Positions 26,101 through 34,307 of a stretch of DNA of 64,000 bases are shown one piece after another. Both the position numbers and the translations under genes were made by a program. The DNA comes from Chlorohelix sp037138995 (GTDB taxonomy: Bacteria; Chloroflexota; Chloroflexia; Chloroheliales; Chloroheliaceae). Positions within the stretch are counted from its first letter, which is position 1, and each line of letters starts with the position of its first letter. A model generated the notes under the pieces. That model made no database searches. It saw only the letters and a list, made by a program, of their open reading frames with translations, and was not told where the DNA came from. Location: contig NZ_JBAXHI010000001.1 in NCBI RefSeq assembly GCF_037138995.1, forward strand, positions 1-64,000. Direction: 5' to 3'.

Positions 26101-26499
26101 ATTTAGCATTTATGCACTTCTTCATAGATTTTTAATAGAATAAAAATAGGTTGTTATAGATTATTTTAATAATTTAAGCTCAAATGTGTAAATCATATAT
26201 ACACAAAAAAATGAATCATCATTTAATAATAGCTGAATTTCGTCTTCTTTATCATCAGGCGAAATAAATTCTCAGAGATTTTTATTGGACTTTAACTTAT
26301 AAACTATTGCGTTTTTTAAATATATGAATTATACTTTTTGCAAAGTTACAGAAATATATGTAGCACACGTTAGACTTTTACAAATTAGAGCAATGTAGCA
26401 AAGTTACAGTTAAGTGTAAAAGGTTAGGCTCTATATATGGTGAGGTTATTAGGCAATTTTTGCTCTATAATTGAACCAAACAACGGGAAAGGGTTTCTA
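26101..26499. other. AT-rich intergenic region
   Basis: About 400 bases of AT-rich DNA between the pyrG terminator and the zinc-ribbon gene. It holds one pair of direct repeats (see below). No convincing promoter of good spacing, RNA gene or short coding frame with ribosome site is seen. Confidence 0.5.
26340..26409. repeat. direct repeat GCAAAGTTACAG, two copies
   Basis: The 12-mer GCAAAGTTACAG is found at 26340-26351 and 26398-26409, 58 bases apart, within 160 bases of the zinc-ribbon gene start. The spacing is near five to six helical turns, which would suit a regulator binding twice, but no protein is known for it. Confidence 0.45.
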
Positions 26500-26952
26500 A
26501 TGATATTTGATGACATAAGCTTGATTTGCAGAGAGTGTGGCTCTGATTTTCTGTTTACCGCAGGTGAACAAGGCTTCTACCAACAGAAAGGTTTATTAAA
26601 CCAGCCCGGTCGTTGCCATGAATGTCGCCAAAATAGAAAAGCAGCCTCAGCGCTAAATAACCAAGTTCTTGTACAAACACAACCGGAAATACCGCAGGTG
26701 CAAACAGATGCTCCTATATCCGGTGTAATTACCAGCACCGTTAAAGAAAATACCAAGATAAATTGTGCTGCTTGCGATAGGGAAACTACTGTTCCATTTC
26801 GCCCTAGGCTTTCTCGTCCGGTTTATTGCTACAAATGCTATAACGAAATGCGGGCTAATACTACCAGACCGCCTTCTGAATTAGCGCCGGTGGAAAAGAA
26901 GCAGGACGAAAACCACGAAGAATCAAATAAAGAGCCAGAACAGGTTCTTTAA
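26500..26952 (+). CDS. double zinc-ribbon protein
   Basis: 150 residues from an ATG at 26500 that has GGGAAAGGG six bases upstream; the frame is open further up, but without that signal. Residues 10-45 form a zinc ribbon (Cys10, Cys13, Cys39, Cys42) of the type that reads CRECGSDFLFTAGEQGFY, common in Chloroflexota and Firmicutes. A second ribbon at about 105-140 has Cys-x2-Cys pairs in CAAC and CYKC around a basic FRPRLSRP loop. The rest is Pro/Glu/Lys-rich and flexible. The proteins are thought to bind nucleic acid, but no function is known. A terminator follows. Confidence 0.78.
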   Translation: MIFDDISLICRECGSDFLFTAGEQGFYQQKGLLNQPGRCHECRQNRKAASALNNQVLVQTQPEIPQVQTDAPISGVITSTVKENTKINCAACDRETTVPFRPRLSRPVYCYKCYNEMRANTTRPPSELAPVEKKQDENHEESNKEPEQVL

Positions 26953-26969
26953 GCAACTATCATTTATCG

Positions 26970-27006
26970 GGCGGGTTTAATTCAAATCACATTCCCGCCT
27001 TTCTTT
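26970..27006 (+). terminator. intrinsic terminator after the zinc-ribbon gene
   Basis: GGCGGG (26970-26975) pairs with CCCGCC (26994-26999) across a longer 18-base loop and is followed by TTTCTTT. Confidence 0.7.
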
Positions 27007-27169
27007 ACCTCAAATTCAGTTTGCCTCATTATCCCATGTCAAGTATTATTAGGAATATGTTAATATACATATAGCCTTTATATTCTTATTCTTTTTTTAT
27101 TTATCGAAAATCCTTATATCCAAGGACTAAAGTCGCTAGTTTTACGACACTTTCGATAAGGTTGGCGCA

Positions 27170-27829
27170 ATGTCGGATACTGAAAGCTTTAAGAGTGAGG
27201 GTGAAATTGGAAATGATTGGGATCCCGCTAACTTTGATGGGATTATTAATCAGTTTCAGCCTCGAATATTTCGGTTTATTTACTCTCTTGTTGGTGAAGC
27301 CGCCCTAGCCAGCGACTTAACTCAGGACACCTTCCTGAGCGCGTATCGCCATCTGATACGCCGCCACGAGATAAGTCAAAGCAGTGGTTTGCTAAGACAA
27401 AACGCTACGGATAACATGTCTGGATGGCTATATGCGATTGCTCGTAATATTGCATTTAGCGAAATCAGACGGCGTAAAATTGTCCGGTTTTTTTCATTTC
27501 GACAAAAATCTGCTATAAATCAACCAGAAAACGATTTTGACAGCTTAACAGCTACACCTACGCTTGTGCTGAGTAGTAGCCTTGAGAATCGCGCAACGCT
27601 GACCGATGAACTGGAAAGAGCCATCAAATTGGTGGGACGACAGAATCTGACCGCCTTATTGTTGCATATTGATGGGTGCAGTTACCGGGAAATCTGCGAG
27701 ATTACCGGAGACTCCTTAGCCCGTGTTAAATCTCAAATCTTCCGTGCCAAAAAAAGCCTGCGTAAAGCCCTAACAGTACAAAGTACATCCAATAAATTGT
27801 TCGGAAATGAAACAGAGGAACAGCTATGA
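27170..27829 (+). CDS. ECF-type RNA polymerase sigma factor
   Basis: A 219-residue sigma-70 family protein limited to regions 2 and 4. Region 2 is at about 35-62 (FRFIYSLVGEAALASDLTQDTFLSAYRHL), with WLYAIARNIAFSEIRRRK as the following -10-recognition helices. Region 4 is the C-terminal HTH, GCSYREICEITGDSLARVKSQIFRAKKSL. A roughly 35-residue Ser/Thr-rich linker separates them, longer than usual. It overlaps the downstream anti-sigma gene by four bases (ATGA), the classical arrangement of an ECF pair. Its target promoter cannot be told. Confidence 0.93.
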   Translation: MSDTESFKSEGEIGNDWDPANFDGIINQFQPRIFRFIYSLVGEAALASDLTQDTFLSAYRHLIRRHEISQSSGLLRQNATDNMSGWLYAIARNIAFSEIRRRKIVRFFSFRQKSAINQPENDFDSLTATPTLVLSSSLENRATLTDELERAIKLVGRQNLTALLLHIDGCSYREICEITGDSLARVKSQIFRAKKSLRKALTVQSTSNKLFGNETEEQL

Positions 27830-29412
27830 GTCAGCTAACCAAGACTCCTCACAAGCTACACCAACGTGAAGCTGAACAACTGATTTCACTATATCAAGAT
27901 GGCGAAGCAAGCCCGGCACAACAGCAACAAGTGGAAGAATTTATACTAGCTTGTTCCTCTTGCCGCAATACACTCAACGAGTATAGGCTCGTAAACGCCC
28001 GACTCGGTGAATATATGGGTAATGTAGCCGTGTCGTCTGCCACAACTCTTTTAGAAAATCTGGAAAAGCAGCGCATCCCTTCCAAAATAGCGCAACCTAC
28101 GCGGTTAAGATTGCCAAATAATAATGGATTCAGGCAGGTAGTGGCATATTCGGCATTATTATTAGTTACCTTAATCGGCTTTTTCCTATTAATTTACCAG
28201 ACACAAAAACAATCCGAGCAAATTATACCAACTGTAACCCCTGTTCCTACCCCTATAGCAAATACGCTACAGCCTTATTCCTCCACAGCTGCGGATATTT
28301 CCCCGGTTTTAGATAAGCCGCTTATACCTTCTCCATCCGTTGCGCCCGCCAAGGTTCCGGTTGTACCTGTACCAACTAGCGTGATTAATCCGAAACCTTC
28401 TGCCAGCGTTGCTCCGACAAGCGTTTCTGATAAAACATTTGCGGCTGGATGGATCGCTTATATCGGAAAAGAGGATGGAGAAATATACCTGACTCGCAGC
28501 GACGGTTCTATTAAAGTGCAATTGAGCCAAAAAAGCGCCGAAAGTAAAGTGCAGTGGCTCCAGCTTGTGTGGTCTAACAACTCGAAGGGGCTTGCAGCGG
28601 TCGGTTACCAGATAGATAACCGCAAATACGGTATTTACCGATTCAGGGTTGATAATCCACCTGTGGCGCAAGCAGCCCCAGATAATTTTGTGGGAGAGGG
28701 AATAGCTCCAGTCTGGTCACCGAGCGATTCAAAAATAACCTTCCTAGCTGGTCCAATAAGAGATTCAGGAAACGGCATACTCAAGGGGCAACCGGCGTTA
28801 TTGGACATGAAAAATAGCGCAGCTTTGATTTTGAATCAGGAATATACTACGCTGACACCGCAATGGTTTGACGATGAAAAGCGCGTGCTGTTAGGACAAA
28901 ACCGAGTAGTAAAACTTGATGGTTCTGCGATTGGCTCGTTTGATATTTTCGATAACCTTTGTGTGGCGGCTAGTCTCTCGCCCAAAGGCAATAAACTGGT
29001 GGTACTTGAATATACAGGCTCCGGGTTTCGTCCGGTTCTGTACGATTTAAATCAAGGCATAACAGGGGTTTTGAAACCGACTTTCACCTTCAAAACAATT
29101 TTTACAGGAAGCCTAGGTAGAGGAACTGATTGCGGCTCTAACAGAATTGCATGGACTTCAGACAGTTCTGGATTCTACTTTTATATGACAGAAGGAGGGT
29201 TGCCGCAAACATGCTGGGCTAATCCTGCTTCAGGGCAATTTCAGTGCCTTAGAAACGTTATTAATCCCGGCTTTTCCTTCGATGCCTCAGCCTATGCCGA
29301 TTTTAACCCCCAAACCGGGCAGATTTATACTGCTCTATTTGGAGATAGACCTTCTAACCCGCGAATAATTGCCGAAAGCAAGGTTCCGCCCGTCTGGCAA
29401 CCGGGTTTATAA
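27826..29412 (+). CDS. membrane anti-sigma factor with zinc-finger and beta-propeller-like domain
   Basis: A 528-residue partner of the ECF sigma factor. The cytosolic N-terminus has the ZAS layout (LISLYQDGEASPAQQQQVE-EFILACSSC), but the expected His of HxxxCxxC is Phe39, leaving Cys43 and Cys46. One membrane span follows at about 102-122, then a Pro/Thr-rich stalk (130-200) and a 320-residue extracytoplasmic part with repeated strand motifs of TolB/WD40-like propellers (WIAYIGKEDGEIYLTRSDG and following). The ATGA overlap implies coupled expression. The outer domain probably senses a wall or envelope signal. Loss of the His may change metal binding. Confidence 0.8.
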   Translation: MSQLTKTPHKLHQREAEQLISLYQDGEASPAQQQQVEEFILACSSCRNTLNEYRLVNARLGEYMGNVAVSSATTLLENLEKQRIPSKIAQPTRLRLPNNNGFRQVVAYSALLLVTLIGFFLLIYQTQKQSEQIIPTVTPVPTPIANTLQPYSSTAADISPVLDKPLIPSPSVAPAKVPVVPVPTSVINPKPSASVAPTSVSDKTFAAGWIAYIGKEDGEIYLTRSDGSIKVQLSQKSAESKVQWLQLVWSNNSKGLAAVGYQIDNRKYGIYRFRVDNPPVAQAAPDNFVGEGIAPVWSPSDSKITFLAGPIRDSGNGILKGQPALLDMKNSAALILNQEYTTLTPQWFDDEKRVLLGQNRVVKLDGSAIGSFDIFDNLCVAASLSPKGNKLVVLEYTGSGFRPVLYDLNQGITGVLKPTFTFKTIFTGSLGRGTDCGSNRIAWTSDSSGFYFYMTEGGLPQTCWANPASGQFQCLRNVINPGFSFDASAYADFNPQTGQIYTALFGDRPSNPRIIAESKVPPVWQPGL

Positions 29413-29416
29413 ATAC

Positions 29417-29445
29417 TTGCTTTTAATCAAGCGGAGAGCTATAAT
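29417..29445 (+). promoter_or_regulatory. promoter of the 61-residue gene
   Basis: TTGCTT (29417-29422), 17-base spacer, TATAAT (29440-29445), a near-consensus sigma-70-type promoter placed in the gap right after the anti-sigma stop. Transcription would begin near 29452, just before a terminator-like hairpin. Confidence 0.7.
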
Positions 29446-29454
29446 GTTCTTTGC

Positions 29455-29490
29455 CCCGATAACGCCAAAGTGGTTATCGGGCTTTGTTTG
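29455..29490 (+). terminator. hairpin with T-run at the promoter start
   Basis: CCCGATAAC (29455-29463) pairs perfectly with GTTATCGGG (29473-29481), 9-base loop, followed by CTTTGTTTG. It can end the sigma/anti-sigma transcript. It also lies at the very 5' end of RNA started from the promoter at 29417, where it may act as an attenuator or a stabilising cap. Confidence 0.72.
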
Positions 29491-29522
29491 CGCTTAACCT
29501 CAATCAGGAGTAGGGAACTAAA

Positions 29523-29708
29523 ATGGCAAAAGACGTAAAGCTTTCAAAAACAGTGCCTACAGGTCAGAATGTAAACCTGCCTACCGGACACAACTGCGAA
29601 AAGTGCGGAAATATGACCACTGAACGCACTCTGCAAGTGGTAAAGACGCTCAAGCCGGATGGCAGTAGGCAGACTAACTTCTTCCACCGCGACTGCACCA
29701 AATACTAG
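29523..29708 (+). CDS. 61-residue Cys-rich small protein
   Basis: A small basic protein. Cys25 and Cys28 in HNCEKCGNM, with His55 and Cys58 in HRDC at the end, form a likely single zinc site. The ribosome site AGGAG is about 14 bases before the ATG with a second GGG nearer. It has its own promoter upstream and a strong terminator downstream, so it is a true monocistronic gene. No family is recognised; proteins of this kind are often ribosome- or nucleic-acid-associated. Confidence 0.7.
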   Translation: MAKDVKLSKTVPTGQNVNLPTGHNCEKCGNMTTERTLQVVKTLKPDGSRQTNFFHRDCTKY

Positions 29709-29730
29709 TCGCCTGAGTTTTAAAATGAAG

Positions 29731-29763
29731 AAAGAGGGGTTATTTTTGCCCCTCTTTTTTTTA
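29731..29763 (+). terminator. intrinsic terminator after the small Cys-rich gene
   Basis: AAAGAGGGG (29731-29739) pairs with CCCCTCTTT (29749-29757), 9-base loop, followed by a run of T. Confidence 0.88.
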
Positions 29764-29844
29764 TACAATCGCAGCAGGTTTTTAAACTGCGGGAGGGTTT
29801 ATGCAACCCTCCACCAATACCCATTACCCTGATTTAGACTTGTT

Positions 29845-31083
29845 TTATCTAGCTTTGATTGTAACGACCGGACCGGGGGTAGCAGGAAGCTCAGTAGAAG
29901 CATTTTCCGACCTATTTCTGGAAGCTTGTGCGTGACGTGGCTTTTTACCCCAATCCGTTTCAGCACAATAACGGAACAAAGTGTTAAAAAATTCGCGCAC
30001 ACTTGGAGCTACGATTCCGGCATCTTCCAACAGCACCGCAGTTTTGCTGTTATCAAATTCGAGCCGCATACCGAGATACGGATAATACGGTGAACCTAAT
30101 TTTATGGTCTTATAAGTGCGTTCGTCCAGCAGGTATTTACCAATCGGACCACTCAACAAATTTACGAAGCGTGGGTCAACCACAATAGGCTTTTTGACAT
30201 TGAAGTAAGAAAGCGCGGCTTTAGCAACCTCCCGTACTGTTACAAGGTTAGAACGACCGGCTGTAAGATGATAAGTATTGCCAACCGTTTGAGGTAAGTT
30301 GCACATGTAAGCAGCGCCCGAAGCTACATAATCCACCGGCACAAGGTCAACCCTGCAATGTTTATTGGCAGGCATTACGCGCATCTGGTTGTTGGCATAA
30401 GCACGCAAGGGCCAGTAGAAAGCCTTATAATTGATTGTTTCGCCTGTTCGGGAATCTCCTACAATAATGCTGGGGCGCATTATGGAAGCGGGCAAGTCAT
30501 TCATTGCGGCACGCACCAGTAGCTCGGCTTCATATTTCGTCTGCTCGTAAGTGTTATGGAAGCCGGCTTTATGTTCAAGCTCGTCTTCGTATGCCACACC
30601 GCGACGTTTTCCGGCAACATAAGAAGTGCTGATGTAGTTAAACCGACCTTCATTACCGGCTTTTCTGGCAGCCCGTGCCAAATCAAGAACGTGGGAGGTG
30701 CCTTCCAGATTTATTCGACGTGCATCGTTAAGAGGCTGATCAAACCTTACACCCGCTGCGCAGTGCATAACCTGCCTGGTACGAGAAGCTAGATCATCCC
30801 ATGCTTCTGAGGACAAGCCTAAGCGCAATAGGGTAATATCGCCATCTAGCACGCTCAAGCGGCTCAATTTCTTTTCCAAATCCTCACCGGTAAAATGGCG
30901 GCGCACAATGGAAGTGATACGCCTTTCAGCGGTAGCTTCTTTGTTTCCACGCGAAACCACTACCAAATGAAAATCAGGTTGCCTTTCCAACATTTGGCAT
31001 AATAATTCCTGACCTAAAGCGCCGGTTGCGCCGGTAAGAATACACAAATTCCCCTCAGGTAATTGAGGTAATTTACTAACCAT
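29845..31083 (-). CDS. NAD(P)-binding extended SDR, thioester/acyl-reductase-like
   Basis: 412 residues from an ATG at 31083 that has AAAGGA nine bases upstream; an in-frame TTG slightly earlier is less likely. It has the dinucleotide loop LTGATGALGQELL near residues 16-28, the catalytic Tyr-x3-Lys in YEQTKYEAE and the RPSIIVGDS segment. These fit the NAD-binding-4 group of the male-sterility/thioester reductase type that reduces acyl-thioesters. The last 60 residues are polar and end in a basic Pro/Thr tail of unknown use. Upstream on the same strand is the acyl-CoA carboxylase gene, separated by a terminator, so lipid-related metabolism is hinted at but not shown. Confidence 0.75.
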   Translation of the reverse strand: MVSKLPQLPEGNLCILTGATGALGQELLCQMLERQPDFHLVVVSRGNKEATAERRITSIVRRHFTGEDLEKKLSRLSVLDGDITLLRLGLSSEAWDDLASRTRQVMHCAAGVRFDQPLNDARRINLEGTSHVLDLARAARKAGNEGRFNYISTSYVAGKRRGVAYEDELEHKAGFHNTYEQTKYEAELLVRAAMNDLPASIMRPSIIVGDSRTGETINYKAFYWPLRAYANNQMRVMPANKHCRVDLVPVDYVASGAAYMCNLPQTVGNTYHLTAGRSNLVTVREVAKAALSYFNVKKPIVVDPRFVNLLSGPIGKYLLDERTYKTIKLGSPYYPYLGMRLEFDNSKTAVLLEDAGIVAPSVREFFNTLFRYCAETDWGKKPRHAQASRNRSENASTELPATPGPVVTIKAR

Positions 31084-31206
31084 AGTCCGCAATCCTTTCT
31101 GCCACCGGCATCAAGTGGCAAGATGAGCGCAATAGAACTGAGGCGCTACATTTTTGTTGTCAGAATAGACTCAAAAAACCTTGAACGCAGTAGTAGTGGC
31201 TACAGT

Positions 31207-31245
31207 AGAAAAAAAACCCTTCCCAGTAATTTGGAAAAGGGTTTT
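31207..31245 (-). terminator. intrinsic terminator after the carboxylase gene
   Basis: AAAACCCTT (31213-31221) pairs with AAGGGTTTT (31237-31245). On the minus strand the hairpin continues into a run of T at 31209-31216. It lies 25 bases after the carboxylase stop. Confidence 0.8.
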
Positions 31246-31269
31246 AAAAATAGATTTTACAAAGTGAGG

Positions 31270-32916
31270 CTAGAGCGGTATGTTCCCATGTTTTTTCGGA
31301 GGATTAGTATCGCGTTTGTTTTTGAGCATCTCCAACGCGGTAATAATCTTGAAACGAGTGTCTTTTGGCTCGATAATATCATCAATATAACCGCGCCCTG
31401 CCGCAACATAGGGACTGGCAAACTTCTCAGTATATTCGGCTTCAAGTTGCTTGCGAGTCTTATCGGGATTATCGCTTTTCTCAATTTGGTCTTTGAAGAT
31501 AATATTAACTGCGCCATCTACGCCCATAACTGCGATTTCAGCGCTGGGCCAAGCGTAGTTAATATCGCCACGCACATGCTTGGAACTCATAACATCATAT
31601 GCGCCGCCATAAGCTTTACGTACTATAACTGTTACCTTTGGAACTGTAGCTTCACAATAGGCGTAAAGCAGTTTCGCGCCATGCCTTATAATACCGCCAT
31701 ATTCCTGTCCAACGCCCGGTAAAAAGCCCGGTACATCTACAAAAGTGACAATAGGAATATTAAAGCAGTCGCAGAACCGCACAAAACGAGAACCCTTATC
31801 GGCAGAATTTATATCTAGCACCCCTGCCAATACTGCCGGATTCTGTGCCACTATCCCAACGCTACGCCCACCCATATGAGCAAACCCTATGACAATGTTC
31901 TGAGCGTAGAATTCCTGAACTTCGAGGAATTTCCCATCGTCCACCACATGTCTGATAAGGTCACGCATATCGTACGGCTTGTTCGGCGAGTCAGGAACAA
32001 TAGTATTTAATATCTCGTCTCGGCGAGTGGGTGGGTCATTGGTAGGAACAAAGGGGGGGTCTTCCACATTATTGCTTGGCATAAAACTCAACAATTCGCG
32101 CAGAAGGGCAAGGCATTGCACTTCATCTTTTGCGGCAAAATGAGCTACACCGCTAACTGAGTTGTGAGTAGCAGCGCCACCAAGCGACTCAAAATCTACT
32201 TCTTCATGGGTAACCGCTTTGACTACGTTTGGTCCGGTTACGAACATATAACTGGTATCCTGCACCATCGCAATAAAGTCGGTCATAGCAGGGCTGTAAA
32301 CCGCGCCTCCGGCACAAGGTCCAAGAATTGCCGAAATCTGGGGAACAACACCGCTTGCCAACACATTACGCAGGAAGATGTCAGCATAAGCACCCAGTGA
32401 TACAACGCCTTCCTGAATACGAGCGCCACCGCTATCGTTTAAGCCGATAACGGGAGCGCCATTTTTCATGGCTAGATCCATTATTTTGCAGATTTTTTCT
32501 GCATGTGTTTCGGACAGCGAACCGCCAAACACCGTGAAATCTTGGGAAAAGACAAAAATCAAACGACCATCAATTTTTCCATAGCCGGTGACCACGCCAT
32601 CGCCCATATATTTCTGATTTTCCAATCCAAAATCTGTGGAACGGTGGGTCACGAAAGCATCTAACTCTTCAAAAGTACCCTCATCCAACAGAAGGTCAAT
32701 GCGCTCTCGCGCTGTTAACTTTCCTTTTGCATGTTGGGCATCAATTCTTTTTTGACCACCGCCTAGCATTGCTTCTTTGCGTAAGCGGCGCAACTCTTCC
32801 ACTTTTTCAAGATTAGATTTTACTTTAACCACGCCGTTTGCCGAGGAAGCGGGCTGCTGAGTGGTTTTACCGCCAGCGCTGGCTTCGAGTTTGGCTTTCG
32901 CGTTTGCGTCAGACAT
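31270..32916 (-). CDS. pccB: acyl-CoA carboxylase carboxyltransferase subunit (propionyl-CoA carboxylase beta type)
   Basis: A 548-residue biotin-dependent carboxyltransferase that moves carboxyl from biotin to acyl-CoA. Both crotonase-like halves are present: GPCAGGAVYSPAMTDFI around the first oxyanion hole, and GYGGAYDVMSSKH with GAEIAVMG-like residues in the second (SAEIAVMGVDGA). A Ser/Ala-rich N-terminal extension of about 30 residues is longer than in most relatives. The start has GAGG 9 bases before. It probably works with a separate biotin carboxylase/carrier gene, not seen here. The name fits propionyl-CoA carboxylase; methylmalonyl or acetyl substrates remain possible. Confidence 0.9.
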   Translation of the reverse strand: MSDANAKAKLEASAGGKTTQQPASSANGVVKVKSNLEKVEELRRLRKEAMLGGGQKRIDAQHAKGKLTARERIDLLLDEGTFEELDAFVTHRSTDFGLENQKYMGDGVVTGYGKIDGRLIFVFSQDFTVFGGSLSETHAEKICKIMDLAMKNGAPVIGLNDSGGARIQEGVVSLGAYADIFLRNVLASGVVPQISAILGPCAGGAVYSPAMTDFIAMVQDTSYMFVTGPNVVKAVTHEEVDFESLGGAATHNSVSGVAHFAAKDEVQCLALLRELLSFMPSNNVEDPPFVPTNDPPTRRDEILNTIVPDSPNKPYDMRDLIRHVVDDGKFLEVQEFYAQNIVIGFAHMGGRSVGIVAQNPAVLAGVLDINSADKGSRFVRFCDCFNIPIVTFVDVPGFLPGVGQEYGGIIRHGAKLLYAYCEATVPKVTVIVRKAYGGAYDVMSSKHVRGDINYAWPSAEIAVMGVDGAVNIIFKDQIEKSDNPDKTRKQLEAEYTEKFASPYVAAGRGYIDDIIEPKDTRFKIITALEMLKNKRDTNPPKKHGNIPL

Positions 32917-33033
32917 GCCTCATTACCTCACTCTATGAGAATAGACGACTTCTAAAATATAAAACCCGCGACTCGAATATTACCACATTTAAAATATTTC
33001 CGTGTAATTCATAACACTTTCTTTTAACTTGAA

Positions 33034-33062
33034 TAGACACAAATCTTTGCCTGTGCTATGAT
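33034..33062 (+). promoter_or_regulatory. promoter before the 392-residue gene
   Basis: TAGACA (33034-33039), one base from the -35 consensus, 17-base spacer, TATGAT (33057-33062), and a GAGGA ribosome site before the ATG at 33085. The short leader of about 15-20 bases fits. Confidence 0.6.
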
Positions 33063-33084
33063 TTAAGTACAAGAGGATGAAGGA

Positions 33085-34263
33085 ATGACAATGCAAGACT
33101 TCGTATTTGAAATTGGTAAACAGTACCGTAACCGTCGCGGGATTTATACTGTAATCAGCATAAATCAACCCAAAATGCTGGTTTCTTATGAGGACGGTAC
33201 AACCGCCGAGCTTACTATAGAGCAGCAGGCGAATATTGTGCGTAATATGCTGAATGAAGACTGGGCACGACAGACTCAGGAACAGGCAGAACTAATTAAA
33301 GCTGCCAAAGCACGCCCTACCCGTGTGCCAAAAACTGATTCAAAAGCGAAAGCTTCCGCTACCCCTAAAGCTCAAACTCCAAAACCGGAGAAAGAGCCTA
33401 AACCCCAGCGGGAAAATGTAGCTGCTCGGCGTTCGGCACAAGCATCAGAAGTGCCGGCTTTACACCGTACTTTGCTGGCGAATGACCCTAATGACCAGCT
33501 TTTCAGGGCAGACGAAATCCGTATCTTTTCCCAGTTTCGCGGTTATGGTAATCAAAACGCCCCTATCTGGTTTTTGGGGATGGAAGAACAAAGTGAATTT
33601 GGTGCTCTGGAATTAAAACACCGCCTCGCGATGGAAATTTACGAAGAACGGTTTGCAGATTTGCAAGCACGTTATCGTTTGGAGAAAATTCCAGTTTCTT
33701 ATCACTTTGCTACACCCGAACACAAAATAATGGCGTTCGTGGGCGTGCGCTTCAATGGGGAAGGGCTTTATCCAAACGGGGAAAAGTTGGAAGAATACTT
33801 TGCAGCCAGCTTTGGTACAAGCGTCGGCAATGTGTTAATTTCAGACCTTTTGCCCTTGCCTGCTGGTAATGAGTGGCTTTACACCAACATCAGAATCAGC
33901 GACAATTCGATGTTGCAATATCATTTGCGTGACCGCAAGCTCTATACCCAAATGTTTTTGCCTGAGCGAATCAGCCTTTTCCAAGATATGTACGAATCCC
34001 TCAAGGCTAAAAATGAAGCGCCACGTTATATTTTCTGTTATGGCGGACGCAAACACTGGACGCACTACCGGAAAATTTTCCCGCTCAGTTATGTAGAAAT
34101 TTCGCTAGAAATGCGAACAGGAGGTCCGGATTCTACGCTGATGCTTGGGCGTGACAACGATTCTGGCACATGGGTTATTCTTGCCGGGGCTTTTAGCGAT
34201 TCTCGCGGAGATGTTACCAATCACCTGTGTGACCAACTTGCACAACGTTTGGAACAGTTGTAA
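33085..34263 (+). CDS. unrecognised three-part protein (SH3-like N-domain, basic linker, UDG-like? core)
   Basis: A 392-residue protein of unknown function. Residues 1-60 look like a KOW/SH3-like barrel (KQYRNRRGIYTVISI). Residues 70-125 form a Lys/Pro/Ala-rich linker, likely disordered and perhaps DNA- or RNA-binding. The core (130-392) has an IWFLGMEEQSE strand (161-171), then a LISDLLPLP strand-turn, FCYGGRKHWTHYRK near the end and a final strand VILAGAFSDSRG. These positions recall the strand order of uracil-DNA glycosylase-like folds, but the usual catalytic motifs are not present, so this is a weak guess. It is monocistronic, with its own promoter and a bidirectional terminator. Confidence 0.6.
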   Translation: MTMQDFVFEIGKQYRNRRGIYTVISINQPKMLVSYEDGTTAELTIEQQANIVRNMLNEDWARQTQEQAELIKAAKARPTRVPKTDSKAKASATPKAQTPKPEKEPKPQRENVAARRSAQASEVPALHRTLLANDPNDQLFRADEIRIFSQFRGYGNQNAPIWFLGMEEQSEFGALELKHRLAMEIYEERFADLQARYRLEKIPVSYHFATPEHKIMAFVGVRFNGEGLYPNGEKLEEYFAASFGTSVGNVLISDLLPLPAGNEWLYTNIRISDNSMLQYHLRDRKLYTQMFLPERISLFQDMYESLKAKNEAPRYIFCYGGRKHWTHYRKIFPLSYVEISLEMRTGGPDSTLMLGRDNDSGTWVILAGAFSDSRGDVTNHLCDQLAQRLEQL

Positions 34264-34295
34264 AAAAAGACACGGCGAACCGTGCCTTTCTTTTG
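34262..34295. terminator. bidirectional terminator between convergent genes
   Basis: CACGG (34271-34275) and CCGTG (34280-34284) form a perfect stem with a CGAA tetraloop. An A-run on the left and a TTTCTTTT run on the right allow it to end transcripts from both the 392-residue gene and the GH42 gene. Confidence 0.72.
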
Positions 34296-34307
34296 AGTCT
34301 TAGTGGC

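Noticed and set aside
31123..31722. A 199-codon plus-strand frame across the end of the carboxylase gene and the intergenic gap
   Set aside because: It runs through a terminator hairpin and antisense to a conserved carboxylase; no ribosome site and no recognisable motif.
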